From contig NC_091975.1 of assembly GCF_036711975.1 (NCBI RefSeq), forward strand, positions 8,868,501 to 8,932,500: a stretch of 64,000 bases of DNA, in the 5' to 3' direction. The first letter of the stretch is position 1. Each line of letters opens with the position of its first letter. Positions 25,491 to 36,100 of this stretch are shown piece after piece. Under the pieces are notes generated by a model. That model saw only the letters and a program-made list of their open reading frames with translations, did not search any database and was not told the DNA's origin. This stretch comes from Onthophagus taurus. Taxonomy: Eukaryota > Arthropoda > Insecta > Coleoptera > Scarabaeidae. A program made the translations under genes and the position numbers.

Positions 25491-25782
25491 GTACTGTAAC
25501 CTTCTTTGGATCGAAAGTTGCTAATTTTTCTTCAATCAACCCCATTTTCTCTTTGAGCCGTTGCGATCTTCGAGCGATTTGTTGAAGATCACCGCCCAAT
25601 TGTGCGAAAATATCTTCGGTGGCCAAAACCAAAGAGGCGAGTTGTCTAAGGGCATTACTAAGAGTGCTATTCGTAACAGCCTGAAGTTCACAATCCGAGA
25701 CTCTTGGACGTCCATCATCCGTCCAAAGACTCGTACTCCTGGCGAGGTGTTTCGGTTCGACCACCCGCTGCACGAAGGGCAT
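25491..25782 (-). CDS. gukh: First coding exon of a NHS/guk-holder family protein (WAVE-homology domain)
   Basis: Reading leftwards, the exon encodes 97 residues starting MPFVQRVVEPKHLARST and containing CELQAVTNSTLSNALRQLAS, DIFAQLGGDLQQI and FDPKKVTV. This is the N-terminal WAVE-homology domain, a helical region that in SCAR/WAVE proteins binds the ABI/HSPC300 part of the WAVE complex. The MPF-VEP start and DPKxV end fit the Nance-Horan syndrome/guk-holder branch better than SCAR/WAVE, whose insect members are more strongly conserved. The ATG at 25782-25780 was chosen over one three codons upstream because families begin at MPF. A strong donor GTAAGT lies at 25490-25485 (exon ends one base into a codon). 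No further exon was found to the left, so intron 1 may exceed 25 kb and contain satellites A-D. The gene symbol is by family only. Confidence 0.7.
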
Positions 25783-26300
25783 CTTGTCCACTTATTCTTC
25801 GTTATCACGAAGATGAAAACCTCGTCACCGCATGGAACTATACTTGATTTAAACGCGACAAAAATTTTCTTTCAATCTTTTCACATCTTAAAACTACGTA
25901 AATTAAAACGGTTATCGCGTGCGCATTTCTAAAACGGCAACAACCTTCCCTCCTTTGAAGGTACACGCTAACTGAAGGCCGGCAAAGTTTGTCCGCTTCA
26001 ACCGGTGTAAAAAGTGTCCCGCGTTTGGAATGTTTAAATGTAAGCGCTTGCGCAGGTAAAGGGAAATCCCAAATTAACGTGTTATATTAGCTCCATCTAT
26101 ATTTCATATTGATAACTGTAGTACCTTTTTGGAATAGAAAACTGTAATCACGTTAAATTAATAAATAAAGATGATCGGGAATTATTTGTAACGTTAAATC
26201 TTCATCAAATTTGCTTTAAAATGCTATATCTCTATATACAAAATAGCGATATCTAGCAACATAATGTTTGGGTTCATTTTAATGTTTTTTTTTTGATAAA
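25783..26300. promoter_or_regulatory. Probable 5' region of the guk-holder-like gene
   Basis: This sequence lies directly upstream of the minus-strand start codon. 25783-26080 is GC- and CpG-richer than the AT-rich DNA beyond it, consistent with a promoter and 5' UTR. No TATA box or initiator can be fixed. Confidence 0.35.
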
Positions 26301-26393
26301 GAATACATCATAAAAGAACACCATGAAGTTGTCCATTTGTCTTTTATATGATAACTAACTTCAGATTTAAAATATCAACCTCAATCAAAATTA
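26301..26393 (+). repeat. Dispersed direct repeat, copy 1 (left flank of array A')
   Basis: Contains AAAGAACACCATGAAG and GATAACTAACTTCAGAT followed by AATATCAACCTCAAT. A second copy in the same orientation lies at about 27330-27423 (about 1.03 kb away). The two copies bracket minisatellite A'. Confidence 0.85.
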
Positions 26394-26529
26394 TTTTTAG
26401 GCGCACGAATAAACTTCAATATTTTTAGTGCTAGGTCGTCCGTCTACAAAGAATCGAGTGTTCTAGCAGCGATTTTTAAATCTTTAATAGAAGAGACACA
26501 GAAAGATATCACTCAACAGAAGAATAGTT

Positions 26530-27190
26530 TCAGTAAATAGTCTTCAGCCAGTGGTATTGTAATCTCCAAGTACTTAGTAGTGTTTTGGCAGCAGTATATA
26601 GTCTTCTGGAAGCACTAAATAGTCTTTTCCAACAATATTTAGCTTTCTCTAAGTCTTTTCAACAATATTTTAGCATTCTGAAAGTAGTTAATAGTCTTTT
26701 AAAAACAGTATCTTGTCTTTCCAAGCAGATAATAGTTTCTCCCAGCAGTATTTACTCTTCTCCAAACAGATTGTAATCTTTTCCACCATTTTGGAAGCAG
26801 TAGGTACCTTTTTTAGAGGGCATATCTCTTCTTTCCAAGTAGTTATTAGTCTTTTCCAGCAGTATCTAACATTTTGGAAGCGGTAGGTAGCTTTTTGGAA
26901 AGCATATCTCTTTTCCAAACAATTATTAAAGTCTTTGAAAGCAATAAGTGGTCTTGGAAGCAGTATTCCGCCTGTCCAAATAGGTCAAAACCTTTAACAG
27001 CAGTGTTTAGCATTCTGGAAGCAATTGGTATTATTTTGAAAACAGTATCTAGTCTTTTCCAAGTAAGTTGTGGTCTTTTTCTGCAGTATCTAGCATTTTA
27101 GAAGCAGTTTTTAGTCTTTTACTAGCAGTATTTAATCTTCTGATAGCAATAATTAGTCTTTTGCCAACAGTATCTAGCATTCAGGAACCA
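26530..27190 (-). repeat. Minisatellite A' (inverted relative of satellite A)
   Basis: Diverged reiterations of AAGCAGTATTTAGTCTTTTCC, variable at 20-30 bp, reverse complement of the A core AGACTAAATACTGCTT. The array is more degenerate than A and is bracketed by a ~93-bp direct repeat. Confidence 0.85.
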
Positions 27191-27329
27191 ATAAGTTAAA
27201 GAGAGGATAGGGCAACAGGTATTTTTGGTTTATATATGGTAAACAACGACATTTTAATCGTTGTGCGTCGAAAACCTAAGAAACAATCGTATTTCACCCG
27301 AAAATATGCGTTTTAACATGATGATTCTT

Positions 27330-27423
27330 CATGATACAGTATGAAAGAACACCATGAAGGTGTCGATTTGTTTATTAAATGATAACTAACTTCAGATGTA
27401 AAATGTCAACCTCAATTTTGAGC
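27330..27423 (+). repeat. Dispersed direct repeat, copy 2 (right flank of array A')
   Basis: Second copy of the segment at 26301-26393, with AAAGAACACCATGAAGGTGT, GATAACTAACTTCAGAT and AATGTCAACCTCAAT. Confidence 0.85.
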
Positions 27424-27644
27424 CTTTTGAAAACCTTTTAATTTGAGCCCAAACATAATACGTTTAATTCCAATAGTAGTCGAGATATAAGCAACTTCCG
27501 GTTTGAAATGTCAATGTCATTTTGACAAATTCTTAATTTTTATAAAATGTCTTAAAATTTATCACAAAAATACAATAAAAAAATGAAGAATTAAGGTTGG
27601 TATTAATATTTAAAAATTATGTTACTAATTTTTAAGGTTTTTTA

Positions 27645-27664
27645 ACTTCCGGTCTACCGGAAGT
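27645..27664. promoter_or_regulatory. Palindromic pair of ETS-type sites
   Basis: ACTTCCGGT-CT-ACCGGAAGT is a perfect inverted repeat of the canonical ETS-factor site ACCGGAAGT, with a 2-bp spacer. A single further ACTTCCGGT stands at 27494-27502. Such CpG-containing 9-mers are rare in this AT-rich context. It lies about 1.8 kb from both divergent genes. The function is inferred from the motif only. Confidence 0.4.
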
Positions 27665-27950
27665 AGGCTATAACTTCATTATTTTAAATGTAATGCTATA
27701 GTTTTTATTACACCGTTTAATTGTAAGTAGAAAAATAGGTTGACTTTGATAAAAGTTATTATTATAATTCTCTACAAATTATTTATAAACATTCCTCTAA
27801 GACACCCGGCTAAACCTAAAACTTTCTAGGACTAGTGTTAGTTCTAGTTTTAATTGTTATTTAACCCTAAATTCTTGTACATTTTAATTGATCTAATCCA
27901 CTTACCTTGCTTATAATTTCATCCATTTATCCATTTTGAATTAAACACAA

Positions 27951-28070
27951 CCTTTAAATCCAATTAATTATGTGTTGTTCATTAAAAAAAAACTTAAATT
28001 CAACATCAATTTTGACAAGCAACTGCATGACTGCAATGTTTGGATCTTAATCACCATGGTAACCGAGTCA
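27951..28070 (+). repeat. Direct repeat with X-box, copy 1
   Basis: It shares AAACTTAAATTCAA-like sequence, TTTTGACAAGCA, GCAATGTTTGGATCTTAATC and ACCATGGTAACCGAG with a copy at about 28311-28425. Confidence 0.75.
28050..28063 (+). promoter_or_regulatory. X-box (RFX-type) motif 1
   Basis: ATCACCATGGTAAC fits the X-box consensus RYYNYY-N2-RRNRAC at every specified position. It lies inside copy 1 of the direct repeat and is duplicated at 28406-28419. RFX factors drive ciliary genes in animals. Because the motif is part of a repeat, activity here is uncertain. Confidence 0.4.
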
Positions 28071-28310
28071 CGTTGGATAACCTTAAAATAATAAAATTTT
28101 ATTTCGATTTTTTAATCAATTTTAACCTAATTTTTATTAATTTTAAAACAATTCGAATTCTTTACTATTATCTCGCATTCATAACAAATTCGTTAATTGT
28201 GGTTAATTTAAATCGATTCTAATTAAGAGAAATAAATTAAAAATATCTTTTTTTGATTTAATTCACTTACCTTGTTTATAATACCCGCGATAAACCAATT
28301 TTGAGTTAAA

Positions 28311-28425
28311 TACAGCCTTTTAAACCAATTAAATAAGACTTTTTCCTTACAAAAAACTTATATTCAATTTCAACTTTGACAAGCACCTGCAATGTTTGGA
28401 TCTTAATCACCATGGTAACCGAGAA
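28311..28425 (+). repeat. Direct repeat with X-box, copy 2
   Basis: Second copy of the segment at 27951-28070, about 357 bp downstream, ending with GGATCTTAATCACCATGG and TAACCGAG. Confidence 0.75.
28406..28419 (+). promoter_or_regulatory. X-box (RFX-type) motif 2
   Basis: Identical to motif 1 (ATCACCATGGTAAC), with a partial further copy (ACCATGGTAAAA) 20 bp downstream. Confidence 0.4.
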
Positions 28426-28451
28426 ACCATGGTAAAAATTGAACGCATGTG

Positions 28452-28465
28452 GCGCCATCTGTTGG
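28452..28465 (-). promoter_or_regulatory. CTCF-like site
   Basis: Minus-strand CCAACAGATGGCGC matches the CTCF core CCASYAGRKGGCRS at 13 of 14 positions. It sits between the satellite-rich left half and the beta-COP gene, about 1.1 kb upstream of the beta-COP start codon. Occupancy cannot be told from sequence. Confidence 0.4.
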
Positions 28466-29187
28466 GGAAATTTTGGAATTATTCAGCTAAGAACCGAACC
28501 ACTAGAATTCAGGTTGGATTGGGTTTATATATAAAAGCTCCAACCACAGAATAACTGTTTGCAAAGTTTGGAGCCATTAAGGGTGGCTCCAATTAACGTT
28601 CCGACTGGTTGGGAATTCCTCAGATGCAATTACATTACATTTGAATATCACTGCATCATATGACATGTGAGATTGCATCTGACGAGCTTCCAACAACTTA
28701 TAACGTTAGCTGAAAGAAAGCTATAATGTCAATTATAATCTAATTATTTAATCATACCATTATTACTTTCTTATACTCCTACCGAAAAAATACTTTAAAA
28801 TGACGTTTTCATCTGTCATTCTGAACAAACTTCAACTTTATAATTTTAAAAGTTGAAGTTAGCGGCAAATTTAAAAATATAACACGAATTGGAATCTATA
28901 CTTTTTAAATTAAAAGAATGATACTGGTAATAATTGTTATTGCTGTCTCTTATCATTCCTATTATTAATAATAAAATTGTTAGTTTAATTACATTGTTTC
29001 AGTATAGATGTTAATGCCATCTTACGGTGGGATTTCGACATACATAAAGATCCCTGGGGCTGTAATCGAGTCAACCTTAAAATAATATTATTTCGCATTT
29101 TTCTTTAATATCTTTATATTTTTGTGTATTGCTTTTTAAGTGAAATACACTGCATAAATAAAAACATAGAAATGTCAATTCTACCAA

Positions 29188-29195
29188 TGACGTCA
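29188..29195. promoter_or_regulatory. CRE palindrome upstream of beta-COP
   Basis: TGACGTCA, the full cAMP-response/ATF-CREB palindrome, stands 405 bp upstream of the beta-COP ATG. In Drosophila, secretory-pathway genes including coat components are activated by the bZIP factor CrebA, whose sites have an ACGT core. The link here is inference. Confidence 0.35.
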
Positions 29196-29471
29196 CAGCT
29201 TTTGAATAACTTTATGTTTACTCAACGAACCTTGGATTACTTAATACTTTTTTATATGTATATTATTTAATTAGTTATGAATTATTTATTTAATCTATAA
29301 TTAAAAAATTTAATATTTATTAATATATAAAAACTTTTAAAATAATTATATTGGCACCACTGCTTTTTGACATATAGCCACATCGGCTGTGTTATTTCTA
29401 TGACACGTAGTAAAATCAGTGTTTTTCAAATTGATATCAAATAAAATAACTTAAATCAACTTCTAAGAAAG

Positions 29472-29583
29472 GTAATATTCATTTTAACCCCACTTAAATT
29501 AGTTATTATCTAAATAACTCGCTTATTAAAATAATTCGAGTTGACAACATAACCTCACTAATACCTTTTTGTATTTTGTGCAG
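29472..29583 (+). other. Probable intron in the beta-COP 5' UTR
   Basis: A donor (AAAG|GTAATATT, GT at 29472-29473) and an acceptor with a pyrimidine tract (CCTTTTTGTATTTTGTGCAG ending at 29583) bracket 112 bp, 16 bp before the start codon. It would join a short upstream non-coding exon to the coding exon. Confidence 0.5.
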
Positions 29584-29599
29584 TTAAACCGAAATCACA

Positions 29600-32513
29600 A
29601 TGACTGCGGTAGAGCAGCCTTGCTACACGTTAATAAACGTGCCCACGGATACGGAGCCATACAATGAAATGCAATTAAAGCAAGATTTAGAGAAAGGCGA
29701 TATTAAACAGAAGATCGAGGCGTTGAAGAAAACAATCAACATGATCTTAGCCGGCGAAAGACTACCAGGGGTTTTAATGACGATAATTCGTTTTGTTTTA
29801 CCATTACAAGATCACACAATAAAGAAATTATTACTTATTTTTTGGGAGATAGTCCCCAAAACGACAGCAGATGGAAAATTATTACAAGAAATGATTTTAG
29901 TTTGCGACGCGTACCGTAAAGATTTACAACACCCAAACGAATTTTTACGCGGCTCCACTTTAAGATTTTTATGTAAATTAAAAGAACCCGAATTGTTAGA
30001 ACCTTTAATGCCCGCAATTAGGGCTTGTTTAGAGCATAGACATTCTTACGTGAGGCGAAACGCGGTTTTAGCCATTTTCACAATTTACCGCAACTTTGAA
30101 TTCTTAATTCCCGACGCTCCCGAATTAATCGCCAATTTTTTAGACGGCGAGCAAGATATGTCGTGTAAAAGAAACGCGTTTTTAATGTTGTTGCACGCGG
30201 ACCAAGAACGCGCTTTGTCTTATTTAGCTTCTTGTTTAGACCAGGTTACATCATTCGGCGATATTTTACAATTAGTTATTGTTGAGTTGATTTACAAAGT
30301 TTGTCATGCTAATCCTTCTGAGAGGTCGCGATTTATTCGTTGTATTTATAACCTGTTGAATTCGAGTAGCCCCGCGGTTCGGTATGAAGCTGCTGGGACT
30401 TTGGTTACTTTATCGAATGCCCCAACGGCGATTCGAGCGGCGGCTAGTTGTTATATTGAGTTGATTGTTAAAGAGAGTGATAATAACGTGAAATTGATCG
30501 TTTTGGATCGGTTGATTGCTTTGAAAGAGCACCCGGTGCATGAGAAAGTCTTGCAAGAATTGGTTATGGATATTTTGCGCGTTTTAAGCAGCCCCGATTT
30601 GGAGGTTAGGAAAAAAACGCTCGCTTTGGCGCTCGATTTGGTTTCTTCGCGGAATATTGAGGAGATGGTTTTGGTTTTAAAGAAGGAGGTCGCAAAAACT
30701 CACGATGTTGAGCACGAAGATACCGGAAAATATCGGCAATTACTCGTTAAAACACTACATTCTTGCAGCATTAAATTTCCGGATGTTGCAAGTTCCGTAA
30801 TTCCGGTTTTAATGGAGTTTTTATCCGATACAAACGAATTAGCCGCAACTGACGTTTTGTTATTTGTGCGAGAAGCCGTTCAAAAATTTGATCACCTCCA
30901 ACCGCTAATTATTGAGAAATTATTGGAGACATTCCCTGATATAAAATCGGTTAAGGTGCATAGGGCCGCGCTTTGGATTTTGGGGGAGTACGCGGTGAAC
31001 GTTTCGGATATTGAGGCAGTCCTAAAACAGATTAATCAAACCTTAGGGGAAGGGGTTTTACTCGAAATCGAACAAAAATTATTAGCGGGAGAAAACACCG
31101 ACGAAAATCCCGTTCAAAACACCCCTCAAACAACCACTTTAGTTACATCCGACGGAACTTACGCAACCCAATCAGTCTTTAACACCACCCCCAACCAAAA
31201 AAAAGAAAAACGCCCCCCTTTAAGGCAATACATGATGGACGGCGAATTTTTCATCGGCGCCTCTTTAGGTACAACACTAACAAAGCTCGCGCTTCGATAC
31301 GGCGAAAAAGTCACCAAATCAAAACGGAATTTATTCGACGCAGAAGTAATGTTAATCATCTCAAGCATCGTTCATTTAGGAAAATCGGGCTTACCCACCA
31401 AATCGATCACCAACGACGACGCAGATCACCTTTTATTTTGTATTAAAGTCCTCTCCGAACGCACCCCGATGATTATCGAGATATTTAACGTAAATTGTAG
31501 GCGAGCATTAAACGATATGTTAGTCGCGAACGAACTCGAAGAAGCCAACATACAAAAAATGAAAGAAAAACCGAGTTGCAAAATCCAAGCGGACGATCCA
31601 ATCATGTTCATGCAACTCCAAGCCGATAAATCCGGCGAAATGGGGGAGAACGTATTTGAAACTGCTTTATCTCAAGCTGTAATTGGGGGCCGAACCGGAA
31701 GTGGTGAAACGACCCAAATTAATAAGCTAAATAACGTCACTCAATTAACCGGGTTTTCTGATCCGGTTTACGCCGAAGCTTACGTCAACGTTAACCAATA
31801 CGACATCGTTTTAGACGTACTAATAGTAAATCAAACGAGCGACACCTTACAAAATTGTACGTTAGAAATCGCAACTTTGGGTGATTTAAAATTAGTTGAA
31901 AAACCACAACCCGTGGTGTTAGCACCGAACGATTTCTGCAACATCAAAGCGAACATAAAAGTTGCATCAACAGAAAACGGAATTATTTTTGGGAATATTG
32001 TTTATGATGTTACCGGGGCCGCTTCAGATCGGAACGTGGTTGTTTTGAACGATATTCACGTCGATATTATGGATTATATCGTACCGGCGAGTTGTAACGA
32101 TATCGAGTTTAGAAGGATGTGGGCCGAATTTGAATGGGAAAATAAAGTTACCGTTAACACGACTTTAACGGAACTTGCGGATTATCTTAAACACCTTTTG
32201 AAGTGGACGAATATGAAATGTTTGACGCCGGAAAAGGCGTTATCTGGGGAATGCGGTTTTATGGCTGCTAATATGTATGCTAAATCGATTTTTGGGGAGG
32301 ATGCTTTGGCGAATTTGTGTATTGAGAAAAGTTTTAATAAGCCTGAAGCGCCCGTTACTGGACATGTTAGAGTTAGAGCGAAAAGTCAAGTAAGTTTTGA
32401 ATAAAAGAATTTTTAAAAGAATTTAATAATTTTTTTTTTGGTTTTAGGGGATGGCTTTGAGTCTTGGGGATAAAATTAATTCCTCGCAAAAGGGACAAAT
32501 TAAAGCTATTTAA
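29600..32513 (+). CDS. betaCOP: Coatomer subunit beta (beta-COP)
   Basis: Complete coding sequence in two exons, 29600-32389 and 32448-32513, with a 58-bp GT-AG intron between codons (…RAKSQ | [11 protein letters not shown]…). The product is 951 residues, the normal length for beta-COP. It starts [15 protein letters not shown]; residues ~20-530 are the adaptin-type HEAT-repeat trunk (for example [32 protein letters not shown]), followed by a low-complexity linker (~500-545), the C-terminal coatomer domain (~670-810) and the appendage platform (~815-945). Beta-COP is a core subunit of the COPI coat, which buds vesicles for Golgi-to-ER and intra-Golgi transport and is recruited by Arf1-GTP. If translation continued past the first exon into the intron, a premature stop would follow four codons later, so splicing is needed for the conserved C-terminus. 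No breaks were seen. Confidence 0.98.
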
Positions 32514-32576
32514 ATAAGAAAAAATGTATTAAGGTGTAATATGTCTTGTAAGGTTATTAAAAATATCTATGAGTTT

Positions 32577-32582
32577 AATAAA
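32577..32582 (+). terminator. Poly(A) signal of beta-COP
   Basis: AATAAA 64 bp after the stop codon, in TTTAATAAAAAAATAG. Confidence 0.75.
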
Positions 32583-33184
32583 AAAATAGTTTCTTAAGTT
32601 TATTTTATCTTTTATTTTCTTTTTACTTAGAACTCAAAGAACTGGTTATAAAGCAGACTACTTTCTTAACAATTCTGCATTCATAACCTCTTTCTTTGAG
32701 GAATGGTTAAGAATAGTTAGTACAATGTTAAGAGATATATTGAATTAGAGCTGGAAATGCATTTCTTTTCTGATATAAGTGTCCTACAATCTATAAATCA
32801 GCCAAAATTAAATATTCTTGAATGTATATAAAATGTATGGCTCAGTTTCAATACAAGGCTGGGTGTTTGGCATCCAAGCTAATGCCTCATCCGCAAGCGA
32901 CCTCCGCTATATATGGAAATATCGTTCATTTTATGACCTAGAAATTAATCAAAATCCATCTTATCTCAAAATTGATCAGCCTCTTTGGTGGTCTATGACT
33001 CCCTTGCACTTATTATGGGTTACCTAAAACGCACTGCTTGTGTAGATTTCTGTTGGACGATGTAATCCAAAGCATGGAACACTTTCTGAGGGGAACATAC
33101 CAACATCTCTTGTGGAAATAAAAGCTTTGCTGTTGGGTTGGGTGAGATTTCTTGCTTTTCTATGGCTTAATCTACCGATTATCA
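32583..33184. other. Gene-free stretch between beta-COP and satellite C2
   Basis: Unique sequence. An open frame of 69 codons at 32818-33027 shows no recognisable domain. Confidence 0.5.
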
Positions 33185-36100
33185 AAACGTCGATTATTAT
33201 TTACGCATCTGAGAGCAATGTTGTTAAGAATTAAATTTGCTACAACTTTCGTTTCAAAAGTTTTTTTGTCCGTTTCTCATTATCAACTCAACAAATTGAT
33301 AAAATTTTGTTATTTTTGCATTTTCTCGATATCTACGGATCTGAGAGCAAAAGTGCAAGAGAGCAATATTGTTAAGAATAAAATTTGCCACAATTTCTGT
33401 TGTAACAGCTTTTTTATAACATGTTCCAATTCCTGAGTGTCACTATTGACAACTAGTAAAACAACGTAATTCATGAAATTCTCGTATTTTTCTTGATATC
33501 TATGCATCTGAGAGCAAAAGTGCAAGAGAGCAATATTGTTAAGAATAAAATTTGCCACAACTTATGTTCTAAAAGTTTTTTTATAACATACTCCGATTCC
33601 CGAGTGTCACTATTGATCACTAGTAAAACAACGAAATTCATCAAATTTTCATATTTTCGTATTTTTCTTGATATCTATGCATCTGAGAGCAAAAGTGCAA
33701 GAGAGCAATATTGTTAAGAATAAAATTTGCCACAACTTATGTTCTAAAAGTTTTTTTATAACATGCTCCGATTCCTGTATGTCACTATTGACTAGTAAAA
33801 CAACGAAATTCATAAAATTTTCATATTTTTCTTGATATCTATGCATCTGAGAGCAAAAGTGCAAGAGAGCAATATTGTTAAGAATAAAATTTACCACAAC
33901 TTATGTTCTAAAAATTTTTTTATAACATGCTCTGATTCCCGAGTGTCACTATTGACCACTAGTAAAACAACGAAATTCATGATATTTTCGTATTTTTCTT
34001 GATATCTATGCATCTGAGAGCAAAAGTGTAAAAGAGCAATATTGTTAAGAATAAAATTTGCTACAGTTTTTGTTCTAAAAGTTTTTTTATAACATGCTCC
34101 GATTCCTGTATGTCACTATTGACTAGTAAAACAACGAAATTCATAAAATTTTCATATTTTTCTTGATATCTATGCATCTGAGAGCAAAAGTGCAAGAGAG
34201 CAATATTGTTAAGAATAAAATTTACCACAACTTATGTTCTAAAAGTTTTTTTATAACATGCTCTGATTCCTGCATGTCACTATTGACCACTAGTAAAACA
34301 ACGAAATTCATGATATTTTCGTATTTTTCTTGATATCTATGCATCTGAGAACAAAAGTGTAAAAGAGCAATATTGTTAAGAATAAAATTTGCTACAGTTT
34401 TTGTTCTAAAAGTTTTTTTATAACATGCTCCGATTCCTGTATGTCACTATTGACTAGTAAAACAACGAAATTCATAAAATTTTCATATTTTTCTTGATAT
34501 CTATGCATCTGAGAGCAAAAGTGCAAGAGAGCAATATTGTTAAGAATAAAATTTACCACAACTTATGTTCTAAAAATTTTTTTATAACATGCTCTGATTC
34601 CCGAGTGTCACTATTGACCACTAGTAAAACAACGAAATTCATGATATTTTCGTATTTTTCTTGATATCTATGCATCTGAGAGCAAAAGTGTAAAAGAGCA
34701 ATATTGTTAAGAATAAAATTTGCTACAGTTTTTGTTCTAAAAGTTTTTTTATAACATGCTCCGATTCCTGTATGTCACTATTGACTAGTAAAACAACGAA
34801 ATTCATAAAATTTTCATATTTTTCTTGATATCTATGCATCTGAGAGCAAAAGTGCAAGAGAGCAATATTGTTAAGAATAAAATTTACCACAACTTATGTT
34901 CTAAAAGTTTTTTTATAACATGCTCTGATTCCTGCATGTCACTATTGACCACTAGTAAAACAACGAAATTCATGATATTTTCGTATTTTTCTTGATATCT
35001 ATGCATCTGAGAACAAAAGTGTAAAAGAGCAATATTGTTAAGAATAAAATTTGCTACAGTTTTTGTTCTAAAAGTTTTTTTATAACATGCTCCGATTCCT
35101 GTATGTCACTATTGACTAGTAAAACAACGAAATTCATAAAATTTTCATATTTTTCTTGATATCTATGCATCTGAGAGCAAAAGTGCAAGAGAGCAATATT
35201 GTTAAGAATAAAATTTACCACAACTTATGTTCTAAAAATTTTTTTATAACATGCTCTGATTCCTGCATGTCACTATTGACTAGTAAAACAACGAAATTCA
35301 TAAAATTTTCATATTTTTCATGATATGTATGCATCTGAGAGCAAAAGTGTAAGAGAGCGATATTGTTAGGAATAAAATTTGCCACAGCTTTTGTTCTAAA
35401 AGTTTTTTTATAACATACTCCGATTCCCGAGTGTCACTATTGACCACTAGTAAAACAACGAAATTCATGATATTTTCGTATTTTTTTTGATATCTATGCA
35501 TCTGAGAGCAAAAGTGTAAAAGAGCAATATTGTTAAGAATAAAATTTGCTACAGTTTTTGTTCTAAAAGTTTTTTTATAACATGCTCCGATTCTTGCATG
35601 TCACTATTGACTAGTAAAACAACGAAATTCATAAAATTTTCATATTTTTCTTGATATGCATGCATCTGAGAGCAAAAGTGTAAGAGAGCGATATTGTTAA
35701 GAATAAAATTTGCCACAACTTTTGTTCTAAAAGTTTTTTTATAACATGCTGCGATTTCCGAGCGTCACTATTGATCACTAGTAAAACAACGAAATTCATT
35801 AAATTTTCATATTTTCGTATTTTTCTTGATATCTATGCATCTGAGAGCAAAAGTGCAAGAGAGCAATATTGTTAAGAATAAAATTTGCCACAACTTATGT
35901 TCTAAAAGTTTTTTTATAACATGCTCCGATTCCTGCATGTCACTATTGACTAGTAAAACAACGAAATTCATGATATTTTCGTATTTTTCTTGATATCTAT
36001 GCATCTGAGAGCAAAAGTGCAAGAGAGCAATATTGTTAAGAATAAAATTTACCACAACTTATGTTCTAAAAGTTCTTTTATAACATGCTCTGATTCCTGC

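Larger units (their letters stand above)
27424..29471. other. Intergenic region upstream of beta-COP
   Basis: AT-rich DNA between divergently transcribed genes. It holds the ETS palindrome, two X-boxes, a CTCF-like site and a CRE listed separately, plus a ~120-bp direct repeat. No gene was recognised; the short open frame at 28040-28222 is AT-driven. Confidence 0.6.

Noticed and set aside
25491..25782. SCAR/WAVE itself as the identity of the minus-strand exon
   Set aside because: The domain is homologous, but the MPF…VEP start, the insertion before CELQAVTN and the DPKKV ending fit NHS/guk-holder proteins better. It remains the main alternative.
32390..32404. Beta-COP ending at the TAA at 32402-32404 without splicing
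   Set aside because: The GT-AG intron 32390-32447 restores the conserved C-terminus [11 protein letters not shown] and the normal length of 951 residues.
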